Assembly (NCBI GenBank): GCA_043554545.1
Contig: CP121337.1
Coordinates: 868,001 to 932,000, forward strand
Origin: UBA7330 sp043554545
GTDB lineage: Bacteria > Bacteroidota > Bacteroidia > Cytophagales > Cyclobacteriaceae
DNA: 64,000 nt
Direction: 5' to 3'
Positions 53,757 through 62,071 of this stretch are shown one piece after another. The translations under genes and the position numbers were made by a program. Each line of letters opens with the position of its first letter. Within the stretch, counting starts at the first letter, position 1. The notes under the pieces are model-generated. The model saw only the letters and a list, made by a program, of their open reading frames with translations, was not told the origin of the DNA and did not search any database.

Positions 53757-55046
53757 TTAGTTATTCCATTTTTTCAGTACGAGACAGCAATTTAAATCGC
53801 CAAATCCAAAATTAGCTTTAATAACAGTATTTACTGATCGATAAATCGTTTCTTTTGGAATTTTCTCAGTAGAGATTAATGATTTTATTTTTGGATGAGG
53901 GGAGTCAATATTCAGGTTTTTGTGAATAAACCCTTGCTCCATCTGTAGTATACAGGCTACTAACTCTATGGATCCTGACCCCCCGATACAATGACCGATC
54001 ATTGATTTCAGCCCATTGATGTATGGAAAGTCATCACCAGTCAGGCCTAATGCTTTTGTCCAGTTTTCTAACTCTACTGGATCTCCTTTGGTTGATGTGA
54101 GGTGGCCGGAAACTAAGTCTATTTCTTTAGGAGCAATGTTGGCATTCTTTATCGCCGATTGAATACATTCAATAACAGCGTCACTGTTTGGGGCAGTCAT
54201 GGTGCCCCCATCTCGTTGACCGCCTGAATTGAGTTCGCCGCCTAAGATTTCACCATAAATTTTAGCTCCTCGCTCAAGAGCACTGTCCAAACTTTCTAAT
54301 ACCAGCGCTCCTGATCCACCACTAGGCACAAAGCCAGAACTAGAGTCGCTCATGGCGCGAGAGCCAAAGGTAGGGTTATCATTAGAGTCATTGCATAATA
54401 CCCCTCTCATGGCGTCAAAGGCGCCCCAGATATACCTGCCGTCTCCTTCAGTACTTCCACAAATCATTCTTTTAGCTCGTCCACTTTTTATATGTTCATA
54501 CCCTAGAAATACGGATTCACTACCAGTGGTACAAGCAGAAGAATTTGAGATCACCCTGTTGCCCAGTCCAAGAATGCCGTTAAGATAAGCTGCTCCACCA
54601 CTGTTCATGCACTCTGAGATCGTTCTTGATCCTAATTTTCTCGACTCTCCTCTGTCTATGATATAGGAATAGAATTCATTTTGCTCTCGCAAACTGTCAA
54701 ATCCCAAATCCCCGGATCCAAATACGATCCCGCTGTCAGGATCTCTTTCCTTATTATTCAATTGAAATCCAGCATCCAACCACGCTTCCGTACCAGCTAG
54801 GCAGGCATAGATAATAGCTTTGTTGGAAACTTTCTTATTGAAGTAATCCGAAAGAAGTGATGAAATATAGGCTTCTCTCAATGGTGGTTTACCACCAATC
54901 TGACATCTAAAATTTAATGTTTTAGACTCTTCCCAAAACTTTATTCCAGAAACCCCATCTTGAATTGCTTGTTTAAAATCCTTGACGCCTAACCCATTTG
55001 GTGATACGACACCAATTCCTGTTATTACTACCCGATTATTCTGCAA
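53757..55046 (-). CDS. 3-ketoacyl-ACP synthase, FabF-like
   Basis: A 429-residue thiolase-fold condensing enzyme with Cys-His-His triad C172 (NSSACTTGSES), H315 (SGHLTSTKGDP) and H352 (SMIGHCIGGSG). It elongates acyl-ACP by two carbons. The start is a TTG at 55046 overlapping the dehydratase gene, since the family N-terminus (VVITGIGVVSPNG) begins right after it and no ATG exists. Placed between a dedicated ACP and dehydratase in the sphingolipid operon, it should build a special acyl chain for the long-chain base or the N-acyl group. Confidence 0.88.
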   Translation of the reverse strand: MQNNRVVITGIGVVSPNGLGVKDFKQAIQDGVSGIKFWEESKTLNFRCQIGGKPPLREAYISSLLSDYFNKKVSNKAIIYACLAGTEAWLDAGFQLNNKERDPDSGIVFGSGDLGFDSLREQNEFYSYIIDRGESRKLGSRTISECMNSGGAAYLNGILGLGNRVISNSSACTTGSESVFLGYEHIKSGRAKRMICGSTEGDGRYIWGAFDAMRGVLCNDSNDNPTFGSRAMSDSSSGFVPSGGSGALVLESLDSALERGAKIYGEILGGELNSGGQRDGGTMTAPNSDAVIECIQSAIKNANIAPKEIDLVSGHLTSTKGDPVELENWTKALGLTGDDFPYINGLKSMIGHCIGGSGSIELVACILQMEQGFIHKNLNIDSPHPKIKSLISTEKIPKETIYRSVNTVIKANFGFGDLNCCLVLKKWNN

Positions 55047-55494
55047 TATTCTCTCTATTTATAATCATCCCCGAAAATTCACCCCTGCAAATTACCTGAT
55101 CCTTTGTCTTGTTAATACATTCAATTTCGCACTTTAATTTATTAAATCGGAAATAAATCTTTTTTGAATTCACTAAAAGATGATCACCAGGTCGTGCAAA
55201 ACCTGTAAAATCTACTTTTGTTGACGAGAATACCGGAATAATATTTTTCTTCAACGCAGATTGATCTAAGAGGTGAATGCCAAAACATACAAGGCCAATT
55301 TGGGCCATGATTTCGATGATGATTACACCGGGAGTAATGGGTGTGCCTGGAAAATGACCAGAATAGAAATATTCGTTAGTCTTTAGATCATAAGTGCCAG
55401 AGATGTGTTCATCGTCAAGAGATAAAATATCACCTACAAATAAAAATGGGTTTTTGTAAGGCAACTGATCAATAATATCCTGATGTGCTTTCAT
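55036..55494 (-). CDS. 3-hydroxyacyl-ACP dehydratase, FabZ/FabA-like
   Basis: A 152-residue hot-dog protein from ATG 55494, which overlaps the previous stop as ATGA; a longer frame reaching 55545 is not needed. The catalytic block SGHFPGTPITPGV with H47 and, 14 residues on, E61 (IIEIMAQ) matches FabZ. It removes water from 3-hydroxyacyl-ACP. It is part of the same operon as SPT, ceramide synthase, enoyl reductase, KAS and ACP. The gene overlaps the KAS start by 11 bases, so translation is coupled. Confidence 0.86.
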   Translation of the reverse strand: MKAHQDIIDQLPYKNPFLFVGDILSLDDEHISGTYDLKTNEYFYSGHFPGTPITPGVIIIEIMAQIGLVCFGIHLLDQSALKKNIIPVFSSTKVDFTGFARPGDHLLVNSKKIYFRFNKLKCEIECINKTKDQVICRGEFSGMIINRENIAE

Positions 55495-56264
55495 CCAATT
55501 AGGTGTTCTCCTCCATCGACATGAATAATACTTCCTGTGATCCAATTGGCCTCAGGAAGTGAAAGTAAATAAACCACGTTAGCAATATCTTCTGGCTTGG
55601 TCATTCTTTTTCCTGGGTTACGCTCATTTGCATATGACTTTAAATCTTCATAACCAGGAATCATACGCAACGAAGGTGTGTCGGTAATTCCTGCCATGAT
55701 ACAATTGACCTTTATCTTTTCAGGAGCCAATTCCACTGCAAGGTATTTAGTAAGGGTTTCAAGCGCTGATTTTGCAACTCCTACTGCTGCATAGCTCCGC
55801 CAGAATTTTTGACTACCTCCTGAGGTTAATGTTACTATGACACTGTTATCATTAAAAAGGTTTAAGTCCTTCAATAGGTTTACCCACATCAATAAACTGA
55901 ATGCCATTGCATCTGAAGTCAGTATTAAATCTTGGGATGAAAGCCTGGTTTCTGTGCCAATAAGTGGTTTCAGGTTGCCACGTGAGATGGAATGAAGTAG
56001 AAGATCAATCTTAGCATTTCCAATGTGCCTGAGTATTTCGGTAGAAAATTCTCTGGCTTTATCCTCACTTGTAGCATCAAAGTTATAGTTCAAAATGGTT
56101 ACATTTCTTTTTCTGATCTCATCAAATTCCTTGGTGACACGCTCCATTTCGCTTCGCCTGTCCCGGTGGATGACGATCAAATTGAAATTGTGGTGACTTA
56201 ATTTATGTGCGGTTGCAAGCCCAATTCCACTTGAACCTCCCAATATCAATGCCCATTTTTCCAT
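55491..56264 (-). CDS. Enoyl-ACP reductase-like SDR (FabL/FabI type)
   Basis: About 257 residues from ATG 56264. The cofactor motif GGSSGIGLATA and the active-site pattern Y-x6-K in SYAAVGVAKSALE distinguish enoyl-ACP reductases (FabI/FabL) from classical SDRs, which have Y-x3-K. A longer frame overlapping the ceramide synthase gene is probably not used. It should reduce trans-2-enoyl-ACP with NAD(P)H. Together with KAS, dehydratase and ACP it gives all steps of chain extension except the ketoreductase, which the cell could supply from FabG. Confidence 0.82.
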   Translation of the reverse strand: MEKWALILGGSSGIGLATAHKLSHHNFNLIVIHRDRRSEMERVTKEFDEIRKRNVTILNYNFDATSEDKAREFSTEILRHIGNAKIDLLLHSISRGNLKPLIGTETRLSSQDLILTSDAMAFSLLMWVNLLKDLNLFNDNSVIVTLTSGGSQKFWRSYAAVGVAKSALETLTKYLAVELAPEKIKVNCIMAGITDTPSLRMIPGYEDLKSYANERNPGKRMTKPEDIANVVYLLSLPEANWITGSIIHVDGGEHLIG

Positions 56265-56274
56265 GTAGTAAAAG

Positions 56275-57396
56275 TCATATTTTTTTAATAAAACACCTTC
56301 GCTGAATTTTGCGAGCATCTATATGTTCCTCAAATCTATTCCAGGAGTTCAATACAGAATTATTTTGTGCCATCATTGGACCAGTGGATAAGTATTTCAC
56401 TCCATTTTTCAGGAAGATACCTAAGAGTTCGTAAAATATTAGAGCGAAGGCTCCTCTCTTTTGATATTCGGGCTTCACGGCTATCAGAAAAAGATCAAGA
56501 TGCTTGTTGCTGTAAAAAGACCTAAGAATATGGATAAACCCAAATGGGTATAAAGAACCTTTTGATTTCTGGAAGGCTCTGGAAAGCGATGGTAAAGTGA
56601 TTGCAAAAGCGACTACTTCATTTGAATCATTGACAATTAGGCTAACGTATTCTTTTCGAATAAAATCAAAATACAGTTTAGTATAATAAGCTATTTGTTC
56701 ATCATCAAGTGGGTAGTAGCCATATAGCCCGCTATAGGTTTCATTGAGCAAATCAAATGCTTGCTTACTGTAGCTAAGTAGATCTTTATTCTTTTTTATT
56801 TTTTTTGATCTAATGCCAAATCTAGAACCAATGAGTAAGGCTGTTTTTTCAAGGTGCTCTGGCATCTTTTCAGGTACAGTTCCACGCATTTCGAACCAGT
56901 CGCATGCTTTTTCATATCCCAATTTTTCAAAATGTTCTTTATAATAAGGATAATTATAAATTGTAGCTTGCGTAGCCATTTCCTCAAAGCCAGAAATCAG
57001 GGTGCCTTCAAAATCAAGGTCAGTAAATCCTAAAGGACCGTGTACTCCTTTTGCCCCGTGATTTCTTGCAAATTGCTCAACGGTATCTAAGAGAAGTTTA
57101 GATACTTGAAAGTTGTCGATAAAATCTATCCAACCAAACCTTACAAGTTTCTTATCTTCGAATTCTTTGTTTAGCAAAATGGCAGCTACCCGGCCAACAA
57201 TTTTTTTACCTTCTTTGACAACCCAGTATTTAGCCATAGCATTTTTTAGGGCCGGGTTTTTCGTTGCAGAAAGTGTGCTGATCTCAAAATCAATAACAGG
57301 AGGGACGTAATAAGGATTTCCCTTGTATAAGCCAAATGGAAATTTGATGAACCTCTTTAATTCATTGGTTTCAATATCATGAATTTGAAAAGTCAT
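56275..57396 (-). CDS. bcerS: Bacterial ceramide synthase-like acyltransferase (bCerS)
   Basis: A 373-residue GNAT-fold protein. The opening RFIKFPFGLYKGNPYYVPP and the later AVKPEYQKRGAFALIFYELL and PMMAQNNSVLNSWNRF fit the bacterial ceramide synthase family identified in Caulobacter and Bacteroides. Such enzymes N-acylate the long-chain base, unlike eukaryotic ceramide synthases. It is 3 bases downstream of the CerR-like gene and 10 bases upstream of the enoyl reductase. The adjacency to SPT and CerR gives strong support. The acyl donor may be the ACP of this operon. Confidence 0.85.
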   Translation of the reverse strand: MTFQIHDIETNELKRFIKFPFGLYKGNPYYVPPVIDFEISTLSATKNPALKNAMAKYWVVKEGKKIVGRVAAILLNKEFEDKKLVRFGWIDFIDNFQVSKLLLDTVEQFARNHGAKGVHGPLGFTDLDFEGTLISGFEEMATQATIYNYPYYKEHFEKLGYEKACDWFEMRGTVPEKMPEHLEKTALLIGSRFGIRSKKIKKNKDLLSYSKQAFDLLNETYSGLYGYYPLDDEQIAYYTKLYFDFIRKEYVSLIVNDSNEVVAFAITLPSLSRAFQKSKGSLYPFGFIHILRSFYSNKHLDLFLIAVKPEYQKRGAFALIFYELLGIFLKNGVKYLSTGPMMAQNNSVLNSWNRFEEHIDARKIQRRCFIKKI

Positions 57397-57399
57397 AGA

Positions 57400-58365
57400 C
57401 TACAATAATCGATGCTTTTGATAGAATACTAGTGTTTTAGAAAAGCCTTCGGTTAGAGAGGTTAAAGTTACCTCTTTAAGATTTTCATGTTCAAATGGGA
57501 AACTATGATCCCAGTCTCTTTTTATTTCATTGTATTTTTCCCTGGTTAATATAGGCTTATAATTGGAGATTTTAGCCCATGTTTCCATCACAAATAAGAC
57601 GCCATACATCAGGAAAGCTGGAATAGTAAAGTGTAGCACTTTTCTTTTGAATATGGTCGAAAGTATTGAGTTTAGTTCTCTATGGCTATAAATATGTCCA
57701 TCGTCCAGGTGTAATGTTTTATTTGTTTCACGGTTGGAATAGTAAAAAACTAATTTGGCAACATCAGGCCCATATATCATCGTTATTTTTTGCTTACTGG
57801 AGGTTATGTTGGGATAAAGGCCAACCTTTCCAGCTTTAAACATGGCTAGAAATGCAGTATCCCGAGGACCAAAGATGGCCGTAGGTCTGAAAATCAGGTA
57901 ATTAACATTGGATTTCTGAATAGCCTTTTCAGCTTCTAGTTTACTCCTACCATAGGAAGATATAGGGCCGCTGGTACCTACCGGACCTAGTGCCGCTAGT
58001 GAGGAGATATACAGAAATTTCCCATTTTTCTTTAGGATGTCTGATTGCTCAATTGCAAATAAAACATTTTCAGTTAGTCCTTTATTGACACTCAAATTTT
58101 CACTTGCCGAATTGCTCTTAGTTAAACCGGCATTATGAATGATAAAGTCAAACTTGTCATCTTTTGAGATGGATCGAAAAGTATTGGTGAGCGATTGTTG
58201 ATCCTGATAGTTGAGAGTGACTATCTCGGTATTGAGTTCTTTAAGTGAGCTGATATCTGCTCCTTCTCTTATTCCAGAAAAAACAGCATATCCTGAATTT
58301 CTTAGGGCTTCTTCAACAAGATGGCTACCTAAAAATCCATTAGCACCCGTTATGAGTATCCTCAA
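57400..58365 (-). CDS. cerR: Extended SDR, CerR-type ceramide reductase
   Basis: A 321-residue NAD(P)-dependent epimerase/dehydratase-type SDR with TGANGFLG at the N-terminus and the active-site pattern YGRSK. CerR in Caulobacter reduces the 3-oxo group of the ceramide. The start is a TTG at 58365 that overlaps the SPT stop as TTGA, and the Rossmann motif begins within five residues. The neighbouring SPT and bCerS-like genes make CerR the best call. A sterol- or sugar-type epimerase would be an alternative. A hydrophobic segment near residue 240 may hold it at the membrane. Confidence 0.83.
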   Translation of the reverse strand: MRILITGANGFLGSHLVEEALRNSGYAVFSGIREGADISSLKELNTEIVTLNYQDQQSLTNTFRSISKDDKFDFIIHNAGLTKSNSASENLSVNKGLTENVLFAIEQSDILKKNGKFLYISSLAALGPVGTSGPISSYGRSKLEAEKAIQKSNVNYLIFRPTAIFGPRDTAFLAMFKAGKVGLYPNITSSKQKITMIYGPDVAKLVFYYSNRETNKTLHLDDGHIYSHRELNSILSTIFKRKVLHFTIPAFLMYGVLFVMETWAKISNYKPILTREKYNEIKRDWDHSFPFEHENLKEVTLTSLTEGFSKTLVFYQKHRLL

Positions 58366-59579
58366 GTTTCTGACTTAATTAGTACCTCAGAAAATAAGGG
58401 AATATTCATTTCTTTGGCAGTTTCATACATGATATTAATGGCCTGATCAATTTGCTCAATTGTGTGAGTAGCCATAAGTGAGAAACGAATTAGAGAGTCT
58501 TCGGGAGGGACGGCTGGTGCTACTACCGGATTTACGAAGATACCCCTGTGAAATAGTGCAGTGGTGTATTCATAGGTTTTTTGTTGATTTCTGATATAAA
58601 TGGGAATGATTGGCGTTTCAGCATCTCCAGTATCAAAACCAAGGGATTTAAACTTTGATAATGCATGATGGGTATTGCTCCATAGGTTCACCCTGAGGCT
58701 ATCATCATTCTCAATTATATCAAGTGCTGCAAGTACAGATGCTGCTGAAGCAGGGGTAATGCTCGCACTAAAAATTAATGAGCGGCTGTGGTGCTTTAGG
58801 TAATTGATTGTTTCCTTATTAGCCCCAACAAACCCACCTAAAGAAGCCAATGATTTACTGAACGTGCCTCCAATGATGTCTACATCCTCATCAAGCCCAA
58901 AATGGTTGGGAGTACCTGATCCGTTTTTTCCGAGCACGCCGATTGCATGAGCACAATCTGTCATGACAACTGCATTGTATTTTTTTGCCAAAAACACAAT
59001 CTCTGGCAGTTTAGCAATGTCACCTTCCATACTGAAAATGCCGTCAACAATTATTAGTTTAAATGGCACTTGAGCTATCATTTTCAGTTTTTGCTCAAGA
59101 GAATTCATATTGTTGTGACGAAAAATTAACGCCTGGGCTTTTGAGAGTCGCGCCCCTTCAAAGATGGATGCATGATCTAATCTATCCATGAGAATGACAT
59201 CGTCTTTCGTAGTAATGGTTGGAATAACCCCAATATTTACCTGAAAACCAGTACTAAAAATCAGTACCGATTCTTTTTTAAGGAAATGAGCAAGTCTTTC
59301 CTCCAACTCAATATGAAGATCACAGGTGCCATTTAGAAATCGAGAGCCAGAACAACTTGTACCATATTTGTTTATTGCCGCTACTGAAGCTGCCTTGATT
59401 TTTGGATGAGTTGTTAGACCCAGATAGCTATTAGATCCAAACATCAGAAGTTCTTTACCCTTTACTGTGATGGTTGTTCCTTGTTCTGAGGATATCTGTC
59501 TAAAAAAGGGATATATACCTAATTCCTTACCCTTTTGAGGTGCCTGAAAATCTTCAAATCTTTTTTTTAGGATGTCCAT
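58362..59579 (-). CDS. spt: Serine palmitoyltransferase
   Basis: A 405-residue alpha-oxoamine synthase (PLP fold type I). The PLP Lys is K242 in GGTFSKSLASLGG, the stacking His is H136 in DHASIF, and D208-x2-H211 is in MTDCAHAIGV. Blocks MFGSNSYLGLTT, GSRFLNGT and VNPVVAPAVPPEDSLIRFSLMATHT are near-identical to my recollection of bacterial SPT. It condenses serine with an acyl thioester to 3-ketosphinganine, the first committed step to sphingolipids. Cysteate acyltransferase (capnine/sulfonolipid) is the main alternative, but no cysteate synthase is in view. It heads the seven-gene operon. Confidence 0.88.
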   Translation of the reverse strand: MDILKKRFEDFQAPQKGKELGIYPFFRQISSEQGTTITVKGKELLMFGSNSYLGLTTHPKIKAASVAAINKYGTSCSGSRFLNGTCDLHIELEERLAHFLKKESVLIFSTGFQVNIGVIPTITTKDDVILMDRLDHASIFEGARLSKAQALIFRHNNMNSLEQKLKMIAQVPFKLIIVDGIFSMEGDIAKLPEIVFLAKKYNAVVMTDCAHAIGVLGKNGSGTPNHFGLDEDVDIIGGTFSKSLASLGGFVGANKETINYLKHHSRSLIFSASITPASAASVLAALDIIENDDSLRVNLWSNTHHALSKFKSLGFDTGDAETPIIPIYIRNQQKTYEYTTALFHRGIFVNPVVAPAVPPEDSLIRFSLMATHTIEQIDQAINIMYETAKEMNIPLFSEVLIKSET

Positions 59580-59653
59580 CTATTCAATTTACTTGTTAAT
59601 CATTAGGGGGTGAGCTAATGCGCGTCTGGTTGGATCTTAATGTTAACAATTTT

Positions 59654-59684
59654 TAAAGTTAACTTGAATTCTTTATTCTATCAA
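59654..59684 (-). promoter_or_regulatory. Possible promoter of the sphingolipid operon
   Basis: Read on the minus strand, TTG (59682-59684) is followed after 20 bases by TAACTTTA (59654-59661), one base off TAnnTTTG. It lies in the 108-base gap before SPT. A small palindrome CATTAG-N8-CTAATG (59601-59620) sits in the leader. Confidence 0.4.
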
Positions 59685-59687
59685 TAA

Positions 59688-61253
59688 TCAGTTTACTTTA
59701 AAGATAGCGTAGCTGCCATTATTGAAAACTGCTTTGTGGTTTTTGGTAGTAGCCGTGTCAACGGCTGTTGTCAATAAATAAGCAATAGAGTCTTCTATTT
59801 TCGTGAGCGCTTTAAATTTGTCCATTTGATACACACCAAATTGTGCTATTGGACTTCCTTTTATTACATGTTCCTGAAAATCAACCGGATGGAAAAAAGC
59901 CTGTTGATTGTTAAATCTAAGAAAACGATTGTACCATTCTAATTGACCATCTGCAGTTAAGGGTATAGTCTTGAATTCAAAATAACTTGATCTTATTGCC
60001 TGTGTTCTAACATCTATTCCTGAATAGTTCGCAAATAGGTCGTTTGGTTTGGTATTTTCCTTAATCCAATCGATCGTTTCTGTTACTTCATTTGTAAGTT
60101 CATTTTCATTCAATTCCTGATGCAATAGGAATCCCAAATACCCTAATGAAAGGAATATAGCTGCCAAGTAGATGAATTGATTAATATTCAAATTCGGTGG
60201 GTTAACTCGTTTAATCAACCTCATAAATAACGCAGGTAATAATAGAAAGGCGATTGCTGTTGCGAACAGCCCAATGCGATAGGGTGAAATTTGAACCAGT
60301 AAGGGAATCCTAATAATTGAATGTATTACCGAGGTTACGAGAAGTGTGCCTAGAATTCCAATAACTAATAAATACAATGATCTTTCCCAGTATTTTCCTT
60401 GCATTAATTTCCTCCCTACCACCACGAAAGGTAATATTAATAGGAAAAAACCCACTGCCTTTTTGTTCATGTAATAAATGGATGGAATCTTATAGTGCCA
60501 CGGCGCTCTAATGTATTCCATAACATATGAAGCATCAAATGTCTGCCCGGCACCTTGTCTGCTTATAGTCCAGAGAAATATGCTATAAATGGCCGGTATT
60601 GTTGCGTAGCCAATAATCAATCTCAGGGCACCATACTTTGATTGTTGATATTCATTTTTATAGACAAGGAAAATAAGAGCTGGAAAAAAGGGTATCACAT
60701 AAATCGGATACATTATTCCGGCAATACCCATTAGGATAGTTGCCAACTCATATTTTTTTGCAATATGGGTATATATAAATGCAAAAAGTATTGTGATGGT
60801 AACCCATTCTGGATCAAAAAAATTGATAAACAACCACCTCCCAGCAGGTATAAATTTTTCAGATATCAAGGAGATCAATAGTATAAATGTGGCGCCTAGG
60901 AAGATGTTTGTTTTATAGAGTCTTGTCAGGAAGAGGCAAAGAATGAAAAACAATACTGCCAGGGTAATAAAATGCAAAAACAGAAAAATTGGTTTTACAA
61001 TTGTTAAATCTGAGCCTTGAAATAGTACAGAGAAAAAAGTAAGGAAAGGTGTGATCTGGGTATAATTATTTGTGTGCTGGATAACAAAATCATCAACAGG
61101 AAATAAAACATCTTCAGTTATCAGTTCATAGATCAGTGGTACCTCTTCTCGATTATTATTATCTCCAAATTGAAACCCATGAATACTGTAGAAAAGGCAG
61201 GCAAATAATAAGCTAGCAAAAATGAATGCCCCCAAATTTCTCGTTGAATTCAT
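59688..61253 (-). CDS. Polytopic membrane protein, GT-C glycosyltransferase-like
   Basis: About 521 residues from ATG 61253, with some 10-11 predicted helices in the first 390 residues and a soluble C-terminal region of about 130. An early luminal loop after helix 1 contains acidic residues (a DDF run near residue 60), as in GT-C enzymes that use polyprenyl-phosphate sugars. It belongs to a poorly known group of Bacteroidota membrane proteins. It lies beside the SPT operon on the same strand but with its own region. It may glycosylate a lipid or protein outside the inner membrane. Family call is low. Confidence 0.55.
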   Translation of the reverse strand: MNSTRNLGAFIFASLLFACLFYSIHGFQFGDNNNREEVPLIYELITEDVLFPVDDFVIQHTNNYTQITPFLTFFSVLFQGSDLTIVKPIFLFLHFITLAVLFFILCLFLTRLYKTNIFLGATFILLISLISEKFIPAGRWLFINFFDPEWVTITILFAFIYTHIAKKYELATILMGIAGIMYPIYVIPFFPALIFLVYKNEYQQSKYGALRLIIGYATIPAIYSIFLWTISRQGAGQTFDASYVMEYIRAPWHYKIPSIYYMNKKAVGFFLLILPFVVVGRKLMQGKYWERSLYLLVIGILGTLLVTSVIHSIIRIPLLVQISPYRIGLFATAIAFLLLPALFMRLIKRVNPPNLNINQFIYLAAIFLSLGYLGFLLHQELNENELTNEVTETIDWIKENTKPNDLFANYSGIDVRTQAIRSSYFEFKTIPLTADGQLEWYNRFLRFNNQQAFFHPVDFQEHVIKGSPIAQFGVYQMDKFKALTKIEDSIAYLLTTAVDTATTKNHKAVFNNGSYAIFKVN

Positions 61254-61336
61254 ATTCGTCTTCAGATTAAGCACATAAAGTTATCTATGAATTGACATAA
61301 TCTTTCATCTTTGCCTGAAAGTAAATCAAGAAATAA

Positions 61337-62071
61337 ATGAGTCAGGTTGGATGCGTGATTTTAGCAGCTGGTAAAAATACTCGATTAGATACAGGAAAGC
61401 CCAAGTCACTTCTGGAAATAAATGGGCAATCAATTTTGGAACGGCACATTGCACTTTTTTCCCAAAATGACGTTGATAAGTTTTGTGTTATTACGGGTCA
61501 TCAGTCTGAGGAAATGGATAAAGCTGTTGAAAAAATCAAATTAAAATATGAGGTAAGCATTTCTACAATTCATAATGACCAATATGAACTGGAGAATGGT
61601 TTTTCGGTGTGGAAGGCAAAAAAATGGGTTGATCAACATGCGTTTAATTCATTTATTTTAACGATGGCTGATCATGTATTTGAAGGTGCTTTTATTCGAA
61701 AATTTCTAGCCGCAGAAAAAGACTTCCTCATAAGTAAATTATATCTCGCGGTAGATCAACCAGGAAATCACAATACCCACATTGACATTGAAGATGTAAC
61801 CAAAGTGTTAGGGGAGAATGGACTAATTCAAGCAATTGGAAAACAAATTACCAATTACAACTATTATGACACAGGTCTGTTTGAGATGAGTAAGGAAGTT
61901 TTTAAAGAGTTTGAGGCCTGTTTTGATCAAAAAAAATATTCAATCTCACATATGGTAGATTCACTTACAGCTAAAGGTCAATCACATTACATTAAGCTCT
62001 ATGGTCATTCATGGAATGATGTTGATAACACGGATGACTACACGAATAGCCAGGGCCTGAACTTAGACTAG
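61337..62071 (+). CDS. Nucleotidyltransferase, inositol-phosphate cytidylyltransferase-like
   Basis: A 244-residue NTP-transferase with VILAAGKNTRLDTGKPKSLLEI, a middle TMADHVFEGAF and a late block with NYYDTGLFEMS. The TMADHVF/TGLF pattern recalls archaeal inositol-1-phosphate cytidylyltransferase (IPCT) as well as LicC. It converges with a myo-inositol-phosphate synthase gene, overlapping by 4 bases, which strongly favours inositol-1-phosphate as substrate, giving CDP-inositol. AEP or phosphocholine are alternatives. Confidence 0.72.
   Translation: MSQVGCVILAAGKNTRLDTGKPKSLLEINGQSILERHIALFSQNDVDKFCVITGHQSEEMDKAVEKIKLKYEVSISTIHNDQYELENGFSVWKAKKWVDQHAFNSFILTMADHVFEGAFIRKFLAAEKDFLISKLYLAVDQPGNHNTHIDIEDVTKVLGENGLIQAIGKQITNYNYYDTGLFEMSKEVFKEFEACFDQKKYSISHMVDSLTAKGQSHYIKLYGHSWNDVDNTDDYTNSQGLNLD

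Noticed and set aside
53501..55494. KAS, dehydratase and ACP as part of an aryl-polyene or flexirubin pigment cluster
   Set aside because: The typical pigment genes (ammonia lyase, chain-length factor, several acyltransferases, thioesterase) are missing, and the genes are coupled to SPT, CerR and bCerS instead.
58362..59579. SPT-like gene as cysteate acyltransferase for capnine sulfonolipids
   Set aside because: Possible by fold, but no cysteate synthase or sulfonate gene is visible, while ceramide-type and desaturase genes are; it is kept as an alternative only.
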